A stretch of DNA of 64,000 bases, taken from assembly GCF_002221525.1 (NCBI RefSeq), contig NZ_CP011029.1:372001-436000 (forward strand), read 5' to 3'. Origin of the DNA: Pseudoalteromonas espejiana DSM 9414 (GTDB lineage Bacteria > Pseudomonadota > Gammaproteobacteria > Enterobacterales > Alteromonadaceae). Below the pieces are notes generated by a model. The model was not told the origin of the DNA and did no database searches. It worked only from the letters and a program-made list of their open reading frames with translations. The stretch's first letter is position 1. Every line of letters begins with the position of its first letter. A program made the translations under genes and the position numbers. This document shows positions 34,140 to 44,248 of this stretch, piece after piece.

Positions 34140-36704
34140 CTAAATTGCGCTATTCAAAAACGGTGCAGTACGGCTTTTTGTAGATTGCGCAACCTCTTCA
34201 GGTTTACCTTGTGCAACTATTACCCCGCCTTCGTCGCCGGCTCCTGGGCCAATATCAATAACCCAATCACTGTTACTGGCAACTTGCATATCGTGCTCAA
34301 CCATAATGACGGTGTTGCCAGCATCAACTAAGCCATTTAACTGCGCCATTAGCATGGCTACATCTTTAGGATGCAGGCCTGTGGTTGGTTCATCTAAAAT
34401 ATAAAGCGTATCGCCGCGCTGTGTACGTTGTAGTTCAGTGGCAAGTTTAATACGCTGGGCTTCACCGCCCGAAAGCTCAGTAGCAGGTTGGCCTAAACGT
34501 AAATAGCCAAGGCCCACTTGTAAGAGCGCATTTAACGCACGTAAAATAGCGGGTTCATCGGCAAAAAATGTATGCGCAGACTCAACGGTTAAATTAAGTA
34601 CATCGGCAATGGTTTTATCTTTATAGGTAATGTCGAGTGTTTTTTGGTTGTAGCGCTTGGCGTTACACACAGGGCAAGGCGAATACACGCTAGGTAAAAA
34701 TAACAGCTCCACGCTTACAAAGCCTACGCCTTCGCAATTTTCACAGCGACCTTTTTTAATATTAAACGAAAAACGACCGGCATCGTACTTACGCGCTTTT
34801 GCCTCTTTGGTATTGGCAAACAGTTTACGTACGTGATCGAACAAACCAGTGTAAGTTGCAAGGTTTGAGCGAGGTGTGCGGCCAATGGCTCTTTGATCAA
34901 CCGTTATTAAGCGCTTTATGTGCTCAATGCCGTGAGTTATTTGCCCGCCGGTTGTTATATCGAGCTCTTGCTCGAGTAGCTCGGCTTCATCGGTAGGTAT
35001 GTGTGGCTGCGATTTTTGCCCCAGTGCGTCGTAAACCAAGTCAACAAGTGCTTGGCTTACTAAGCTTGATTTACCTGAGCCAGATACCCCTGTAACACTT
35101 GTAATAACCCCAAGCGGAAATTCTACATTAAGTTTTTGTAAGTTATTACGCTTAACATTTTTAAGCGTAAGCCATGCTTTTGCTTGGCGTTGTTTGTTTT
35201 GTATTTGAGCTTGCTGAGATTCGTTATTGTTAAATAAATACTGGCTCGTGTGTGAGCTACTAATTTGCTTTAAGCCCTCAATGGGGCCGCTATAAACTAT
35301 ATTACCGCCACGGGAGCCCGCATTTGGCCCTACATCAACCACCCAATCGGCATGGCGAATAACACTTACGTCGTGCTCAACCACAAACACTGAGTTACCA
35401 GCGGCTATTAGTTCATCTAATGCGGCTAATAAGGCTTGGGTATCGGCAGGGTGTAAACCTGCAGAAGGTTCATCTAACACATACACAACGCCAAATAATT
35501 TTGAGCGAATTTGCGTTGCAAGCCTCAAGCGTTGTAATTCACCAGGCGATAACGATGGGGTGGTGCGCTCAAGCGATAAATACCCTAAACCAAGTTTGGT
35601 GAGTGCTTCAACGCGTTTAAGAATGTCGCCTGCTATACGCTTTGCAACTATGGCTTTTTCGGGATTTGCAGCGTTACTTTTAGCGGGGTTACTAGCGGCA
35701 AACCTTAACTTATCTGCTAGCTCATTGAGTGTTAATTGCGAAATTTCGCCTATATCAAGGCCCGCTACTTTAACCGATAACGACTCTTTTTTAAGCTTTT
35801 TACCTTCGCACTGCGGGCATTGTGATATTTGCATATACTGTGATACGCGCTTTTTAGTGCGTGGGCTTTGAGTGCTCGCAAACGATTGTAAAACAAAGCG
35901 TTTAGCACTTGTAAATGTACCCATGTAACTGGGGCTTTCTTCATTTTTAATAGCGGCTTGTGTTTGCTCAAGCGTATACTCAGAAAACACTGGCACTGTG
36001 GGTGTTTCGTCGGTAAATAAAATCCAATCTCGGGTTTTTTTAGGCAAGGTATTCCACGGTTTATTAATATCGTAGCCTAGCGAGGTAAGAATACGGCTTA
36101 GGTTTTTACCTTGCCAAGCCGGCGGCCAAGCTGCAATAGCGCGCTCTTTAATTGATTTAGTGGGGTCGGGCACTAGCAGCTCTTCGGTTACGTTAAATAC
36201 GCGGCCAATACCGTGGCACTCTGGGCAGGCGCCTTGTGGCGTATTGGGCGAAAACGCATCGGCGTACAGTATACCTTGCCCTTTGGGGTATTCGCCTGCG
36301 CGTGAGTAAAGCATTCGCAGCGCGTTAGAAATAGTGGTTACACTGCCCACCGATGAGCGTACCGAGGGAGCACCACGCTGTTGCTGTAACGCTACCGCTG
36401 GTGGCAGCCCTTCAATTGAATCTACATCAGGCTCGTCTACCTGATCGATTAATCTGCGTGCATACGGGGATACCGAATCAAGATAACGATGCTGCGATTC
36501 GGCAAATAATGTTCCAAAGGCGAGCGATGATTTACCCGATCCCGATATACCGGTAAAAACAACAAGTGAATTACGGGGAAGATCTACATCCACATCTTTT
36601 AAGTTATGAACACGCGCGCCTCTTACTTGAATGCTGTGCTCTGGGTTTAATAAAGCCAATTGTGCATTACTAACCTCATGTGACTTTTTAGGTGTGGTTG
36701 CCAT
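34140..36704 (-). CDS. UvrA2-like ABC ATPase (excinuclease subunit A paralogue)
   Basis: An 854-residue cytoplasmic tandem ABC ATPase. Walker A motifs appear as GISGSGKSS near 53 and GVSGSGKSS near 540; signatures are LSPGELQRL and LSGGEAQRI; zinc modules are CPECHG, CPQCEG and CENCEG/CPVCNA. Compared with canonical UvrA (about 940 residues), the UvrB-binding insertion between LYSRAGEYP and the first zinc module is missing, as in class II UvrA2. Its role is probably DNA-damage tolerance or drug resistance. A strong AGGAG site precedes the start. Confidence 0.87.
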   Translation of the reverse strand: MATTPKKSHEVSNAQLALLNPEHSIQVRGARVHNLKDVDVDLPRNSLVVFTGISGSGKSSLAFGTLFAESQHRYLDSVSPYARRLIDQVDEPDVDSIEGLPPAVALQQQRGAPSVRSSVGSVTTISNALRMLYSRAGEYPKGQGILYADAFSPNTPQGACPECHGIGRVFNVTEELLVPDPTKSIKERAIAAWPPAWQGKNLSRILTSLGYDINKPWNTLPKKTRDWILFTDETPTVPVFSEYTLEQTQAAIKNEESPSYMGTFTSAKRFVLQSFASTQSPRTKKRVSQYMQISQCPQCEGKKLKKESLSVKVAGLDIGEISQLTLNELADKLRFAASNPAKSNAANPEKAIVAKRIAGDILKRVEALTKLGLGYLSLERTTPSLSPGELQRLRLATQIRSKLFGVVYVLDEPSAGLHPADTQALLAALDELIAAGNSVFVVEHDVSVIRHADWVVDVGPNAGSRGGNIVYSGPIEGLKQISSSHTSQYLFNNNESQQAQIQNKQRQAKAWLTLKNVKRNNLQKLNVEFPLGVITSVTGVSGSGKSSLVSQALVDLVYDALGQKSQPHIPTDEAELLEQELDITTGGQITHGIEHIKRLITVDQRAIGRTPRSNLATYTGLFDHVRKLFANTKEAKARKYDAGRFSFNIKKGRCENCEGVGFVSVELLFLPSVYSPCPVCNAKRYNQKTLDITYKDKTIADVLNLTVESAHTFFADEPAILRALNALLQVGLGYLRLGQPATELSGGEAQRIKLATELQRTQRGDTLYILDEPTTGLHPKDVAMLMAQLNGLVDAGNTVIMVEHDMQVASNSDWVIDIGPGAGDEGGVIVAQGKPEEVAQSTKSRTAPFLNSAI

Positions 36705-36896
36705 GTAGTTTACTCCTGTTTAATAACCTTTTGTTTATTAACGTGCTGCAAAGTATTAATACTAATGCGGTGACACTGAATGAGCGCTTAGCCTGTTTGT
36801 TAGGCTTTTAATCGGGTGTTTACATAATAGGTAAAAACTGCGAGTATAAATTTCAATCAAGCATTCGAACATCTAAATTTAAAAGGACGTTTAATT

Positions 36897-37301
36897 GTGG
36901 CAAAAATTGTAGTTAGCTTTTTATTAGTACTTTGCGCCAATGTGTTTGCAGCGCAAAATAATGTATTAAACGTTGACCGAGCCATACCAAATAGTATGCA
37001 CTTGTCGTTTCCAAACGATAACAATATAACGCCTAAAAAGTCTGACTTTTCAATTTTAAACTATGTACTTATGAGTAACGAAGAAGGGGAGCGCTGGGCG
37101 GTTATTACCCTTACAAATTTAGCCTCTGGAAAGCGTGAACTTAATCAAGAACACTTATTAGCGCTGTTTGCAGATGGCAGCAGGCTAACACCAAGTGAAT
37201 TTAAACTAGGCTTTAATGGCAAACAAACACAGTCGGTAACTGTATCGTTTACTGAGCATAAGTTTCCCATTTTAAGTGTGTATTCGAGCAATGATCAGTA
37301 A
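36897..37301 (+). CDS. Hypothetical secreted protein
   Basis: A 134-residue protein with a GTG start ten bases after AAAGGA and a signal peptide ending VFA-A. The mature part is a mainly beta sequence (about 115 residues) without cysteines. I do not recognise its family. It is convergent with the LytTR regulator gene. Confidence 0.65.
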   Translation: MAKIVVSFLLVLCANVFAAQNNVLNVDRAIPNSMHLSFPNDNNITPKKSDFSILNYVLMSNEEGERWAVITLTNLASGKRELNQEHLLALFADGSRLTPSEFKLGFNGKQTQSVTVSFTEHKFPILSVYSSNDQ

Positions 37302-37317
37302 CACATTTTTAGATAAG

Positions 37318-38106
37318 TTAAATGTGTAGTAATTGCTTTAGTTTATCGGCACCGGCTCTGCTGGTGCTTAGTTCAGATTTAATATCATCATTTACAATCA
37401 CCATCAATTTACCATTAAACCAACGCTGTATTTCTTTAATGTGGTCAACGTTAACCAAATAGCTTCGATGAATTCGTACAAAGTTTTTTGCTACTAAGGC
37501 ATGCTCAAGCTGATCGAGCGTATCGCTTAAATGATGAAATGTGTCGCCATTCCACGCCAAACTATTACCTTGTTCCGATTTAATAAACTTAATGTCACCC
37601 GGTGAGAGTAAAAATATACGCTCACCGTTTTTACTAATTAACTTATTTAATGTGTTTTCGGTTAATGCAAAGGTTTGCTCGTGTTCTGGGCTGTTAACTT
37701 GGCAGTGGGCACGTTGTTGCTCAAGTAGCTGCTGCGCTTTGGCGAGTGCTTTTTTTAATCGAGCAATAGGAAAAGGTTTGAGTAAGTAATCTGTTGAGGC
37801 GTGCTCGAATGCTTCAATCGCAAATTGGTCATACGCGGTTGTGTAAATAATAATGGGCTGGTAGTTAAGTAAATCAATAAGCTCTAAGCCGTTAATTTCA
37901 GGCATTTGTATATCAAGTAATACCACATCAGGTTTTAGCTCATTTATTAATGTAATGGCCTCTTTGCCATTTGTGGCCATACCCACTACATCAACATGCT
38001 CCATTAAACTTAATTGGTGGCTTAATTTTTCGCGAGCGGGAAGCTCGTCATCGGCAAATAACACGCGCATTTTAGATGCTGTATTTGGCTGGTTTTTACT
38101 GTTCAT
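37318..38106 (-). CDS. LytTR-type response regulator
   Basis: A 262-residue response regulator. The receiver domain (about 14-130) has the acidic pair at 19-20, phosphoacceptor Asp 65 in VVLLDIQMPE and Lys in LLKPFP; the LytTR DNA-binding domain occupies about 160-260 (FVRIHRSYLVNVDHIKEI, STSRAGADKLKQLL). Its start overlaps the kinase stop as ATGA, so the two are a two-component system. Targets are not visible. Confidence 0.92.
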   Translation of the reverse strand: MNSKNQPNTASKMRVLFADDELPAREKLSHQLSLMEHVDVVGMATNGKEAITLINELKPDVVLLDIQMPEINGLELIDLLNYQPIIIYTTAYDQFAIEAFEHASTDYLLKPFPIARLKKALAKAQQLLEQQRAHCQVNSPEHEQTFALTENTLNKLISKNGERIFLLSPGDIKFIKSEQGNSLAWNGDTFHHLSDTLDQLEHALVAKNFVRIHRSYLVNVDHIKEIQRWFNGKLMVIVNDDIKSELSTSRAGADKLKQLLHI

Positions 38107-39086
38107 AGTGTTAGCTCCAACGTAACCACTGCGCCATTGTTATTGCTCAGTAGTACCTTACTTTTGCCAAGTTGTTTAACGCGTTTTAGTATGTTTTTCA
38201 TCCCTATACCATTGCCATGCCCGTGTTTTATAACATCACTCGAAAACCCTTTACCATTATCGCTAATTTGTATTTTAACGCCGTTAGGTAGCTCACTGAG
38301 CGTTATATTAAGAATTAGCGACGTTTGTTTGGCGTTATGTTTAATGGCATTTTCAATTATGGGCTGAATAAGTAGCGGAGGTAGCGATATATTTTTAAGC
38401 GTATTAGGAATGTGGTAATTAACCTGAAGTTTATCGCCAAAGCGTGCTTTTTCAATATTTAGGTACTTTTCTATTATTGTAAGCTCTTGCTGTAAAGGTA
38501 TTTGCTGTTGCTCGGCAGTATCAAGTGAGTACCTTAGAATATCAGCAAGTTCATGCAGTACTTCATCGGCTAAATCGGGGTTTGTATGAATATAAGCCGA
38601 AATTGTATTTAAGCTATTAAACATAAAGTGTGGGTTTAGCTGGTAGCGCAATGTAGCAAGTTGAGCTTGTTTAAGAGCATGTTTTTCGGCTGTTGCGCGT
38701 TTTTTGTTCTCAATAAAAATACTGGTAAAGTAAATACACGAGCCCCAAAGTAAGCCGTTAAATACAACAAATACCCCCATGGATTTATGCCCATCAAAAA
38801 GCAGTGTGAGCACTGTATCGGTAATCACATTACCAAGTGCCATAAATACAACTGCAATTAACCATTCAAATGCTATTTTATTAATATGCTTATTGCGCAG
38901 GTAAAAAATAACCGCTGCCGCACTCCATACCGGCACCCAGTAAAAAGTAACAAACCACACGGTAGCAGCAAGTGCACTACCCGTAGTAAAGGGCGCAGAG
39001 TTAGCAATTATGAGCCCAAGGGCATAAGCAATATCTACAACAAGTAAAATAAAAAAGCTGTATTTATAAAAAGGATGTTTGAGCAT
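38103..39086 (-). CDS. LytS/YehU-type membrane histidine kinase
   Basis: A 327-residue kinase, counted from ATG 39086; a TTG at 39143 would add 19 residues without membrane-topology sense. Four transmembrane segments lie at about 9-27, 40-62, 73-95 and 104-124. The His_kinase motif NPHFMFNSLN holds phosphoacceptor His 153, and the ATPase domain has NAIKH and DNGKGF. No periplasmic sensor domain is present, so the signal may be sensed within the membrane. It pairs with the downstream LytTR regulator. Confidence 0.9.
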   Translation of the reverse strand: MLKHPFYKYSFFILLVVDIAYALGLIIANSAPFTTGSALAATVWFVTFYWVPVWSAAAVIFYLRNKHINKIAFEWLIAVVFMALGNVITDTVLTLLFDGHKSMGVFVVFNGLLWGSCIYFTSIFIENKKRATAEKHALKQAQLATLRYQLNPHFMFNSLNTISAYIHTNPDLADEVLHELADILRYSLDTAEQQQIPLQQELTIIEKYLNIEKARFGDKLQVNYHIPNTLKNISLPPLLIQPIIENAIKHNAKQTSLILNITLSELPNGVKIQISDNGKGFSSDVIKHGHGNGIGMKNILKRVKQLGKSKVLLSNNNGAVVTLELTL

Positions 39087-39170
39087 AATAGGTGCTTCTT
39101 TTTGTAAGTGATTAAACCATAACAAAAAACAGTCAAAACCCAAAGACTTTGTGTTTTGACTGCATCGTAT

Positions 39171-41024
39171 TTAAAAGTAAGTTAGCTCCTTGATTTGTAG
39201 TGTGTTTTTTAATGGCTCATTGCTTGCGCCTGGCATTTTACGCCACATTAAATTAACCCCAGTTAATTCAGTGGCCGACCACGTAACTGGGCTACCAAAG
39301 CCAAATTGTTTAAAAGTGGAAAAAGGAATATCAAGCGTTGTCCACTCATCGCGCGGCTTTAAAAGTACACTAAAGTGATCCCAATCTTTTACATCACTAT
39401 GATAAACAGACATAGCAAAAGGCGTGCTTGAACCTTTATAGGTTAATCGAATACCTTTAAATGCAGAGGCATCAACCGGCGATGTAAATTTTATTTCAGC
39501 GCCTGCCCACGCGCCAAAACTGGTTGGCTTTGTAATGGTTGTATCTATGGTTAAGCTATTTTTATTCGTGGTAAGCGCTGCAACAGATTGACCACCCATT
39601 ACCGAATCGCTCTGGGCTTGCCATGGTGTATCACCGGTAAAATCATCAATAACATGCTGCGCTTGGCTGCTTTTTAATACTTCATTACAAGCGGGGCCTT
39701 GTGGCTTTATGGCTTTGTTTTGAGAAATAAGCGCTGGGCGGTCTACTTGTATACCTGCTTTATAAACCTCTGAGATAGTGTGAATATGGTTTATATCATC
39801 AAGCGGGTTTTGCTTAAGTAGTACAAAGCTTGCCTCAAAGCCTTTAGTAAGCTTGCCAATGCTCCCGGATTTATTAATTGCCATCGCACCATTTACAGTG
39901 GCCGCATTAATTATTTCACCATTAGTAAGACCCGCTTTTTTTAGTGCATCTAACTCGTTGTGTAACCCAGTACCATGCAGCGTGTAAGGGTTACCGGCAT
40001 CAGAGCCTGTGCCAATAGTGATATTAGCTTTATGTAGCTTTTGTATATTTGCATAAGCGGTTTTGCGCTCATCCCACGCGTGCTCTTTCCATTTTGAAGG
40101 TGCAGGCACGTTTTCAAACAAACACCCTTGAAGCTTTTCGGGAATGGTTTTTAGTAACTCGCTTTGTGAGCTAATAGTATGGTTATGCTTTTCATCGCTA
40201 TGGTTATGATACACCGCAAGCGTAGGAATGTAGGTTACATTATGCTCTTTCATTAGTGTAATAAACTCATCGTCAATCGCTTCGCTATTAATACCGTGGG
40301 CTAAAGCCGTTGCACCGGCCTTAATAGCGCGTTTACCATCATTTAGTGTAGAAACATGCACAAAATACGGTAAATTAGCGGCCTTAGAGCGTTTACCTAG
40401 CTCGCTTAATTGGCTATCAGTTAACGATTTACCCACACCGCCAAAAGTTTCAATAACAGCTTTAGTTACATGTGGGTGAGTGCTTATATGTTTTTGCCAT
40501 AGCGCTTCTATGTCTTCATCTTTTGCAATTTCGTAAGCTTGGCCGCCAAACTGCGTGCCATGTCCGCCAGGGTTGGTAAACAAAGTACCTGCATAAAAAA
40601 GGTTAGGGGTCACTTGTGTTGCTTTTAATTGCGCGGCTTCGTTTAGGGTTTGCTCAAACGAAAACAAATCAACAATATTAGTTACGCCTAAATACAAATT
40701 AGAATTAAAGTGCGATTTAACCGGTAAATACTGAAATTCAGAAAAGTTACTGCCCGATGAGCCTAAATGAACATGTAAATCAATTAAACCGGGTATTGCA
40801 TACTGGTTGTTGGCATTAATAGTATTGTCGGCGGTTTGTAGTGGGTCGGTTGCTTTGGCAACATTTACAATTTTACCATCGTCAATATAAAGCGAACTCG
40901 GCGCAGAAAAGCTTTGCGAACTACTTTGGTATAAACGGATGTTGTCGACCCGAAGGTCAATGGCATACGCACTAAAGTGGCTTGCTAAACTCAGTGCTAT
41001 AACTGTTTTTGTAATAATGTTCAT
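39171..41024 (-). CDS. Secreted amidohydrolase fused to a CIA30-like domain
   Basis: A 617-residue exported protein starting at ATG 41024 behind AAGGA (an upstream in-frame start at 41099 would hide the signal peptide). Signal peptide to AYA; amidohydrolase domain about 25-440 with metal site LIDLHVHLG, then AHGINSE and GTGSDAGNPY; C-terminal domain about 465-617 begins VIDDFTGDTPW and has DSVMGGQS, the CIA30/NADH-ubiquinone intermediate protein pattern. Such fusions are found in marine bacteria; the substrate is unknown. It is a separate unit just upstream of the kinase pair. Confidence 0.85.
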   Translation of the reverse strand: MNIITKTVIALSLASHFSAYAIDLRVDNIRLYQSSSQSFSAPSSLYIDDGKIVNVAKATDPLQTADNTINANNQYAIPGLIDLHVHLGSSGSNFSEFQYLPVKSHFNSNLYLGVTNIVDLFSFEQTLNEAAQLKATQVTPNLFYAGTLFTNPGGHGTQFGGQAYEIAKDEDIEALWQKHISTHPHVTKAVIETFGGVGKSLTDSQLSELGKRSKAANLPYFVHVSTLNDGKRAIKAGATALAHGINSEAIDDEFITLMKEHNVTYIPTLAVYHNHSDEKHNHTISSQSELLKTIPEKLQGCLFENVPAPSKWKEHAWDERKTAYANIQKLHKANITIGTGSDAGNPYTLHGTGLHNELDALKKAGLTNGEIINAATVNGAMAINKSGSIGKLTKGFEASFVLLKQNPLDDINHIHTISEVYKAGIQVDRPALISQNKAIKPQGPACNEVLKSSQAQHVIDDFTGDTPWQAQSDSVMGGQSVAALTTNKNSLTIDTTITKPTSFGAWAGAEIKFTSPVDASAFKGIRLTYKGSSTPFAMSVYHSDVKDWDHFSVLLKPRDEWTTLDIPFSTFKQFGFGSPVTWSATELTGVNLMWRKMPGASNEPLKNTLQIKELTYF

Positions 41025-41470
41025 GACTATATTCCTTATCAAATAGGTATTTGGCGTTTTGTTGATAAGAAATTTAGCGAGTTTTTTAACCTGCTTCATT
41101 AATGTTTATCTGAATCGACATTATTTGCCGTTGAACCGACATAAAAGTAAATGAGCGTTGTGATGGGGTGCTCAGGCTAAGTAAATTTAGTTTTAAAGGG
41201 CCGCTATGAGCGATAAGCGGTCATTGAAAAAGTTAAATTTATTCCTACTTCTTTGAGTCGGAGCCTAATTTTGGCCGATAACACTACTAAACGCCGTTTT
41301 AGGGAAAAATAACATGATTAATTCCTGACTGTTTCAATTGCTTGTTTACAAAGGTAATTATTGGTGAACTTATCAGAGTATGTAATATACGCCTTTTTGG
41401 TGTGTTATAAACCACCTAAATGGTGTTCAATAAGCTGTTGTGTGTTCTTATAATTTGGAGTTATTAAATC
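41025..41470. other. Intergenic region without recognised genes
   Basis: No supported coding frame was found in this 446-base stretch. A short hairpin CCGCT/AGCGG occurs at 41201-41220. The last bases include GGAG before the small gene at 41471. Confidence 0.5.
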
Positions 41471-41659
41471 ATGGGTCAAGATTGCTGCCTATATGCTAAT
41501 GGTGAACGTCATTTATATCCAAGCATTGCTAAAGCTCATGAAGCCGCCGAGCAGTTTATATGTTTTAAAGTGGATCTTAGACTTGAGTATCTATTTGAAA
41601 CTACAGGTGCTGACTTTTGGGCTTATGAATATAATCAAAATAAATGGGTGCCTTCTTAA
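41471..41659 (+). CDS. Small hypothetical protein
   Basis: A 62-residue frame with a GGAG ribosome site ten bases before ATG. The product begins MGQDCCLYANGERHLYPS and ends with aromatic residues (ADFWAYEY). It has no signal or membrane segment. An overlapping second frame (41493-41699) has no such site and is less likely. The function is unknown. Confidence 0.5.
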   Translation: MGQDCCLYANGERHLYPSIAKAHEAAEQFICFKVDLRLEYLFETTGADFWAYEYNQNKWVPS

Positions 41660-41896
41660 TATCTTTAGTTTTCGAGAAAAAACACATACAAGTGAATAAG
41701 GTTATGACTGTTCGCTTTTGGCACATAGCCCCCTTCGGATATAAAGTATTTTATCCACTAAACACATACTCCAAACCACTATAAAGTGTAATTTATATCT
41801 TGCTCTTTTTTAAAGTTTGGTAAATGGCTCTAGGTGGAGTTAGCTAATTTGCTACCAGATGAAGTTAACTGTAGTGAAAACCCTAAGAAGTTAAGT

Positions 41897-42790
41897 CTAT
41901 TTTGAAAGGGGATTGCTTTTTATCCATTCTTTCAAGTGGTCAATGAAGTTCCTAACTATTATCGATTGGTTTTTCCTAGACGGATATAATAGGTTAATTG
42001 AAATTGATGGGTCACACTCCCAATCTTCTAAAATAACCTTTAAGCGCCCTTTTTCAACACGTTCTTTAATATGCCAATCTGACAAAAGTGCAATACCATG
42101 ATCTAATTCCACCATACCCAAAACGCTGTCCCCTAAGCTAGAAGAAAAGCTGGGGTTTAACTTAACTGTTTTTCGTTCACTTTCTCTAATGAATGACCAG
42201 TTAGTTTCATTCCCAACGGTTAATAAACTATGATCAGTTAAATATTCAGGTGATTGTGGTACTCCTTTTTTTTCTAAATAACTCGGCGTTGCACATAATA
42301 CTCTCTTTGTATCAGATAGCTTTTGACCAATTAATGATGAATCTCGCGAAGGGCCATGTCTAATTGCCAAATCAACACCTTGTTCAGTTAAATTAACTAA
42401 ACTATCTGTAGAAATGATTTCAATATTAACTTGCGGGTAACTTTCTAAAAAGCTGCTAATCACAGGTAATAGATAGCTTTGTGTAAAAGAAGCTGACGCA
42501 GTTATTTTTATTTTTCCTTTTAACGTATTTGTTGGGTCGAGGTCATGTTCAATCTCATCGCTAATACTTAAAAGTCTTTGCGCATGGTTATATAGCTTCT
42601 CACCCGTAAATGTCGGACTAAGGGTCCGTGTTGTTCTATAAAATAATTTAGCACTCAGTCTGTTTTCGAGCGCTATCAACCTTTTACTCACTGCTGCAGC
42701 CGTTAGGTTGTGAGCATCAGCAGCCATTCGAATAGATTTAAGTTCAAAAATCGTACTGAATATCTTTAGTTCTTCTATTGAATCAATCAA
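41897..42790 (-). CDS. LysR family transcriptional regulator
   Basis: A 297-residue regulator. The helix-turn-helix covers about 1-60 (AAAVSKRLIALENRL) and the effector domain about 88-290. A TTG start is used nine bases after AAGG. The gene is divergent from the quinone-oxidoreductase-like gene, with an inter-start distance of about 100 bases; this is the classic layout for LysR control of the divergent operon. The inducer is unknown but probably an electrophile or quinone given the downstream genes. Confidence 0.9.
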   Translation of the reverse strand: MIDSIEELKIFSTIFELKSIRMAADAHNLTAAAVSKRLIALENRLSAKLFYRTTRTLSPTFTGEKLYNHAQRLLSISDEIEHDLDPTNTLKGKIKITASASFTQSYLLPVISSFLESYPQVNIEIISTDSLVNLTEQGVDLAIRHGPSRDSSLIGQKLSDTKRVLCATPSYLEKKGVPQSPEYLTDHSLLTVGNETNWSFIRESERKTVKLNPSFSSSLGDSVLGMVELDHGIALLSDWHIKERVEKGRLKVILEDWECDPSISINLLYPSRKNQSIIVRNFIDHLKEWIKSNPLSK

Positions 42791-42891
42791 ATTATCAACC
42801 TTTTGGAATTAATCATTAAACTTTTAGTGTGTTTTTGGTTGTTAATTATGTTGATAACATCACTTTCGTCAATAACAAAGAGGAAATTATT

Positions 42892-43884
42892 ATGAAAGCA
42901 ATAGCTATTAATGGTCATGGTGACGTTAATGTTTTACATGAAATCGAAGTTGATGCGCCAAAACCAAAACGCGGCCACGTCGTAATAGATGTAAAAGCGA
43001 CAAGTGTTAACCCTGTTGATACTAAAATCCGTCAAGGCAGTGAAGGCACTGCTGGTATGACTTATCCAGCAATCCTTCACATGGATGTATCGGGCGTAAT
43101 CAGTGAAGTAGGTGAAGGTGTAACTAACTTTAAAATTGGTGATGAAGTATACGGTTGTGTCGGCGGTATCGTTGGCATTCCGGGTACTCTTGCAGATAAG
43201 GTTGAAGCTGACGCTGTATTATTAGCACATAAACCTAAAACGCTTAGCTTTGGTGAGGCGGCTAGCTTGCCTTTAGTAGCAATTACAGCATGGGAAGCTA
43301 TTATTGGTCGAGCTGAAATCCAGCCGAGCGATAGAGTGTTGGTTCATGGTGGTACAGGTGGCGTAGGCCACATTGGTCTTCAGCTTGCAAAAGCACTAGG
43401 TGCACATGTTACAACGACTGTTGCAGATGAAGCTCGCGCAGAAACTGCAAAACAATTAGGCGCAGATGAAACGGTTCTATTCCCTACAGAAGAGCCAAAG
43501 GAATATGTTGAACGACTAACCAATGGTCAAGGCTTCGATACGGTATTTGATACAGTGGGCGGGCCCGTTTTACAAAACTCATTAATCGCTGCAAAACTGA
43601 AGGGGCATGTTATCTCTACAATTGGTTATGCTGATTATAACTTAACTGAAATGCACTTTAAGGCTCTAAGGTTAGACCTAGTATTTATGGCGATTTCAAT
43701 TATTCATAACATCGATAGAGAGACTCACGGTGACATTCTACGCCGACTTGCTGGGCTTGTAGATAAAGGTCAAGTTAAACCTCTTATCGATAGTGTTTTC
43801 CCTTTAACTTTACAAGGAGTTAAAGATGCTCACACTCGTCTAGAATCAGGGTTAGCCACAGGTAAAATCGTAATCGAGCGTTAA
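42892..43884 (+). CDS. Zinc-independent NAD(P)H quinone oxidoreductase (MDR family)
   Basis: A 330-residue protein starting at ATG 42892 behind AGAGGAAAT (a longer in-frame start at 42829 has no ribosome site). The GroES-like domain has SVNPVDTKIRQG and the cofactor domain has VHGGTGGVGHIGLQLAKALGA, typical of zeta-crystallin-like quinone reductases. It should reduce quinones or enones with NADPH. It is the first gene of an operon controlled by the divergent LysR regulator. Confidence 0.88.
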   Translation: MKAIAINGHGDVNVLHEIEVDAPKPKRGHVVIDVKATSVNPVDTKIRQGSEGTAGMTYPAILHMDVSGVISEVGEGVTNFKIGDEVYGCVGGIVGIPGTLADKVEADAVLLAHKPKTLSFGEAASLPLVAITAWEAIIGRAEIQPSDRVLVHGGTGGVGHIGLQLAKALGAHVTTTVADEARAETAKQLGADETVLFPTEEPKEYVERLTNGQGFDTVFDTVGGPVLQNSLIAAKLKGHVISTIGYADYNLTEMHFKALRLDLVFMAISIIHNIDRETHGDILRRLAGLVDKGQVKPLIDSVFPLTLQGVKDAHTRLESGLATGKIVIER

Positions 43885-43945
43885 ATTTCAGCTATTTAAT
43901 TAAAGGCTGTGTAAGCAGCCTTATAAACCAAGATAAAGGTTAAAA

Positions 43946-44245
43946 ATGGACAATGAAGTAATGGTCGTTGTGGATATTCTATGTGAAACACAACATTACA
44001 GCACTGTATTAAATGCAATTTATGAATGTTCGAGTGACAGTATTCTTGAAGATGGATGCGAGCGTTATGATGTTTTCTCTGATGTTAATGGGTCACAAAG
44101 AATCACATTAATTGAAATGTGGCGTGACATAGATACTTTAGAGCAACATAAGATACTGCCTCATTATCTTCAATTACAAACGTCTTTAGAAGGTAGAGTG
44201 CTATCAGTCGATATTAAAGCAGCTCGTGTGTTTGAGGGCTTGTGA
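43946..44245 (+). CDS. Antibiotic biosynthesis monooxygenase (ABM) family protein
   Basis: A 99-residue protein of the dimeric ferredoxin-like ABM family; segments DGCERYDVFSDVNG, IEMWRDIDTLEQH and HYLQLQ match YgiN-type quinol monooxygenases. A good AAAGGT site is present. It lies 61 bases after the quinone reductase gene and probably works with it on quinones. The two genes following are decayed or intact defence genes. Confidence 0.8.
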   Translation: MDNEVMVVVDILCETQHYSTVLNAIYECSSDSILEDGCERYDVFSDVNGSQRITLIEMWRDIDTLEQHKILPHYLQLQTSLEGRVLSVDIKAARVFEGL

Positions 44246-44248
44246 TAA

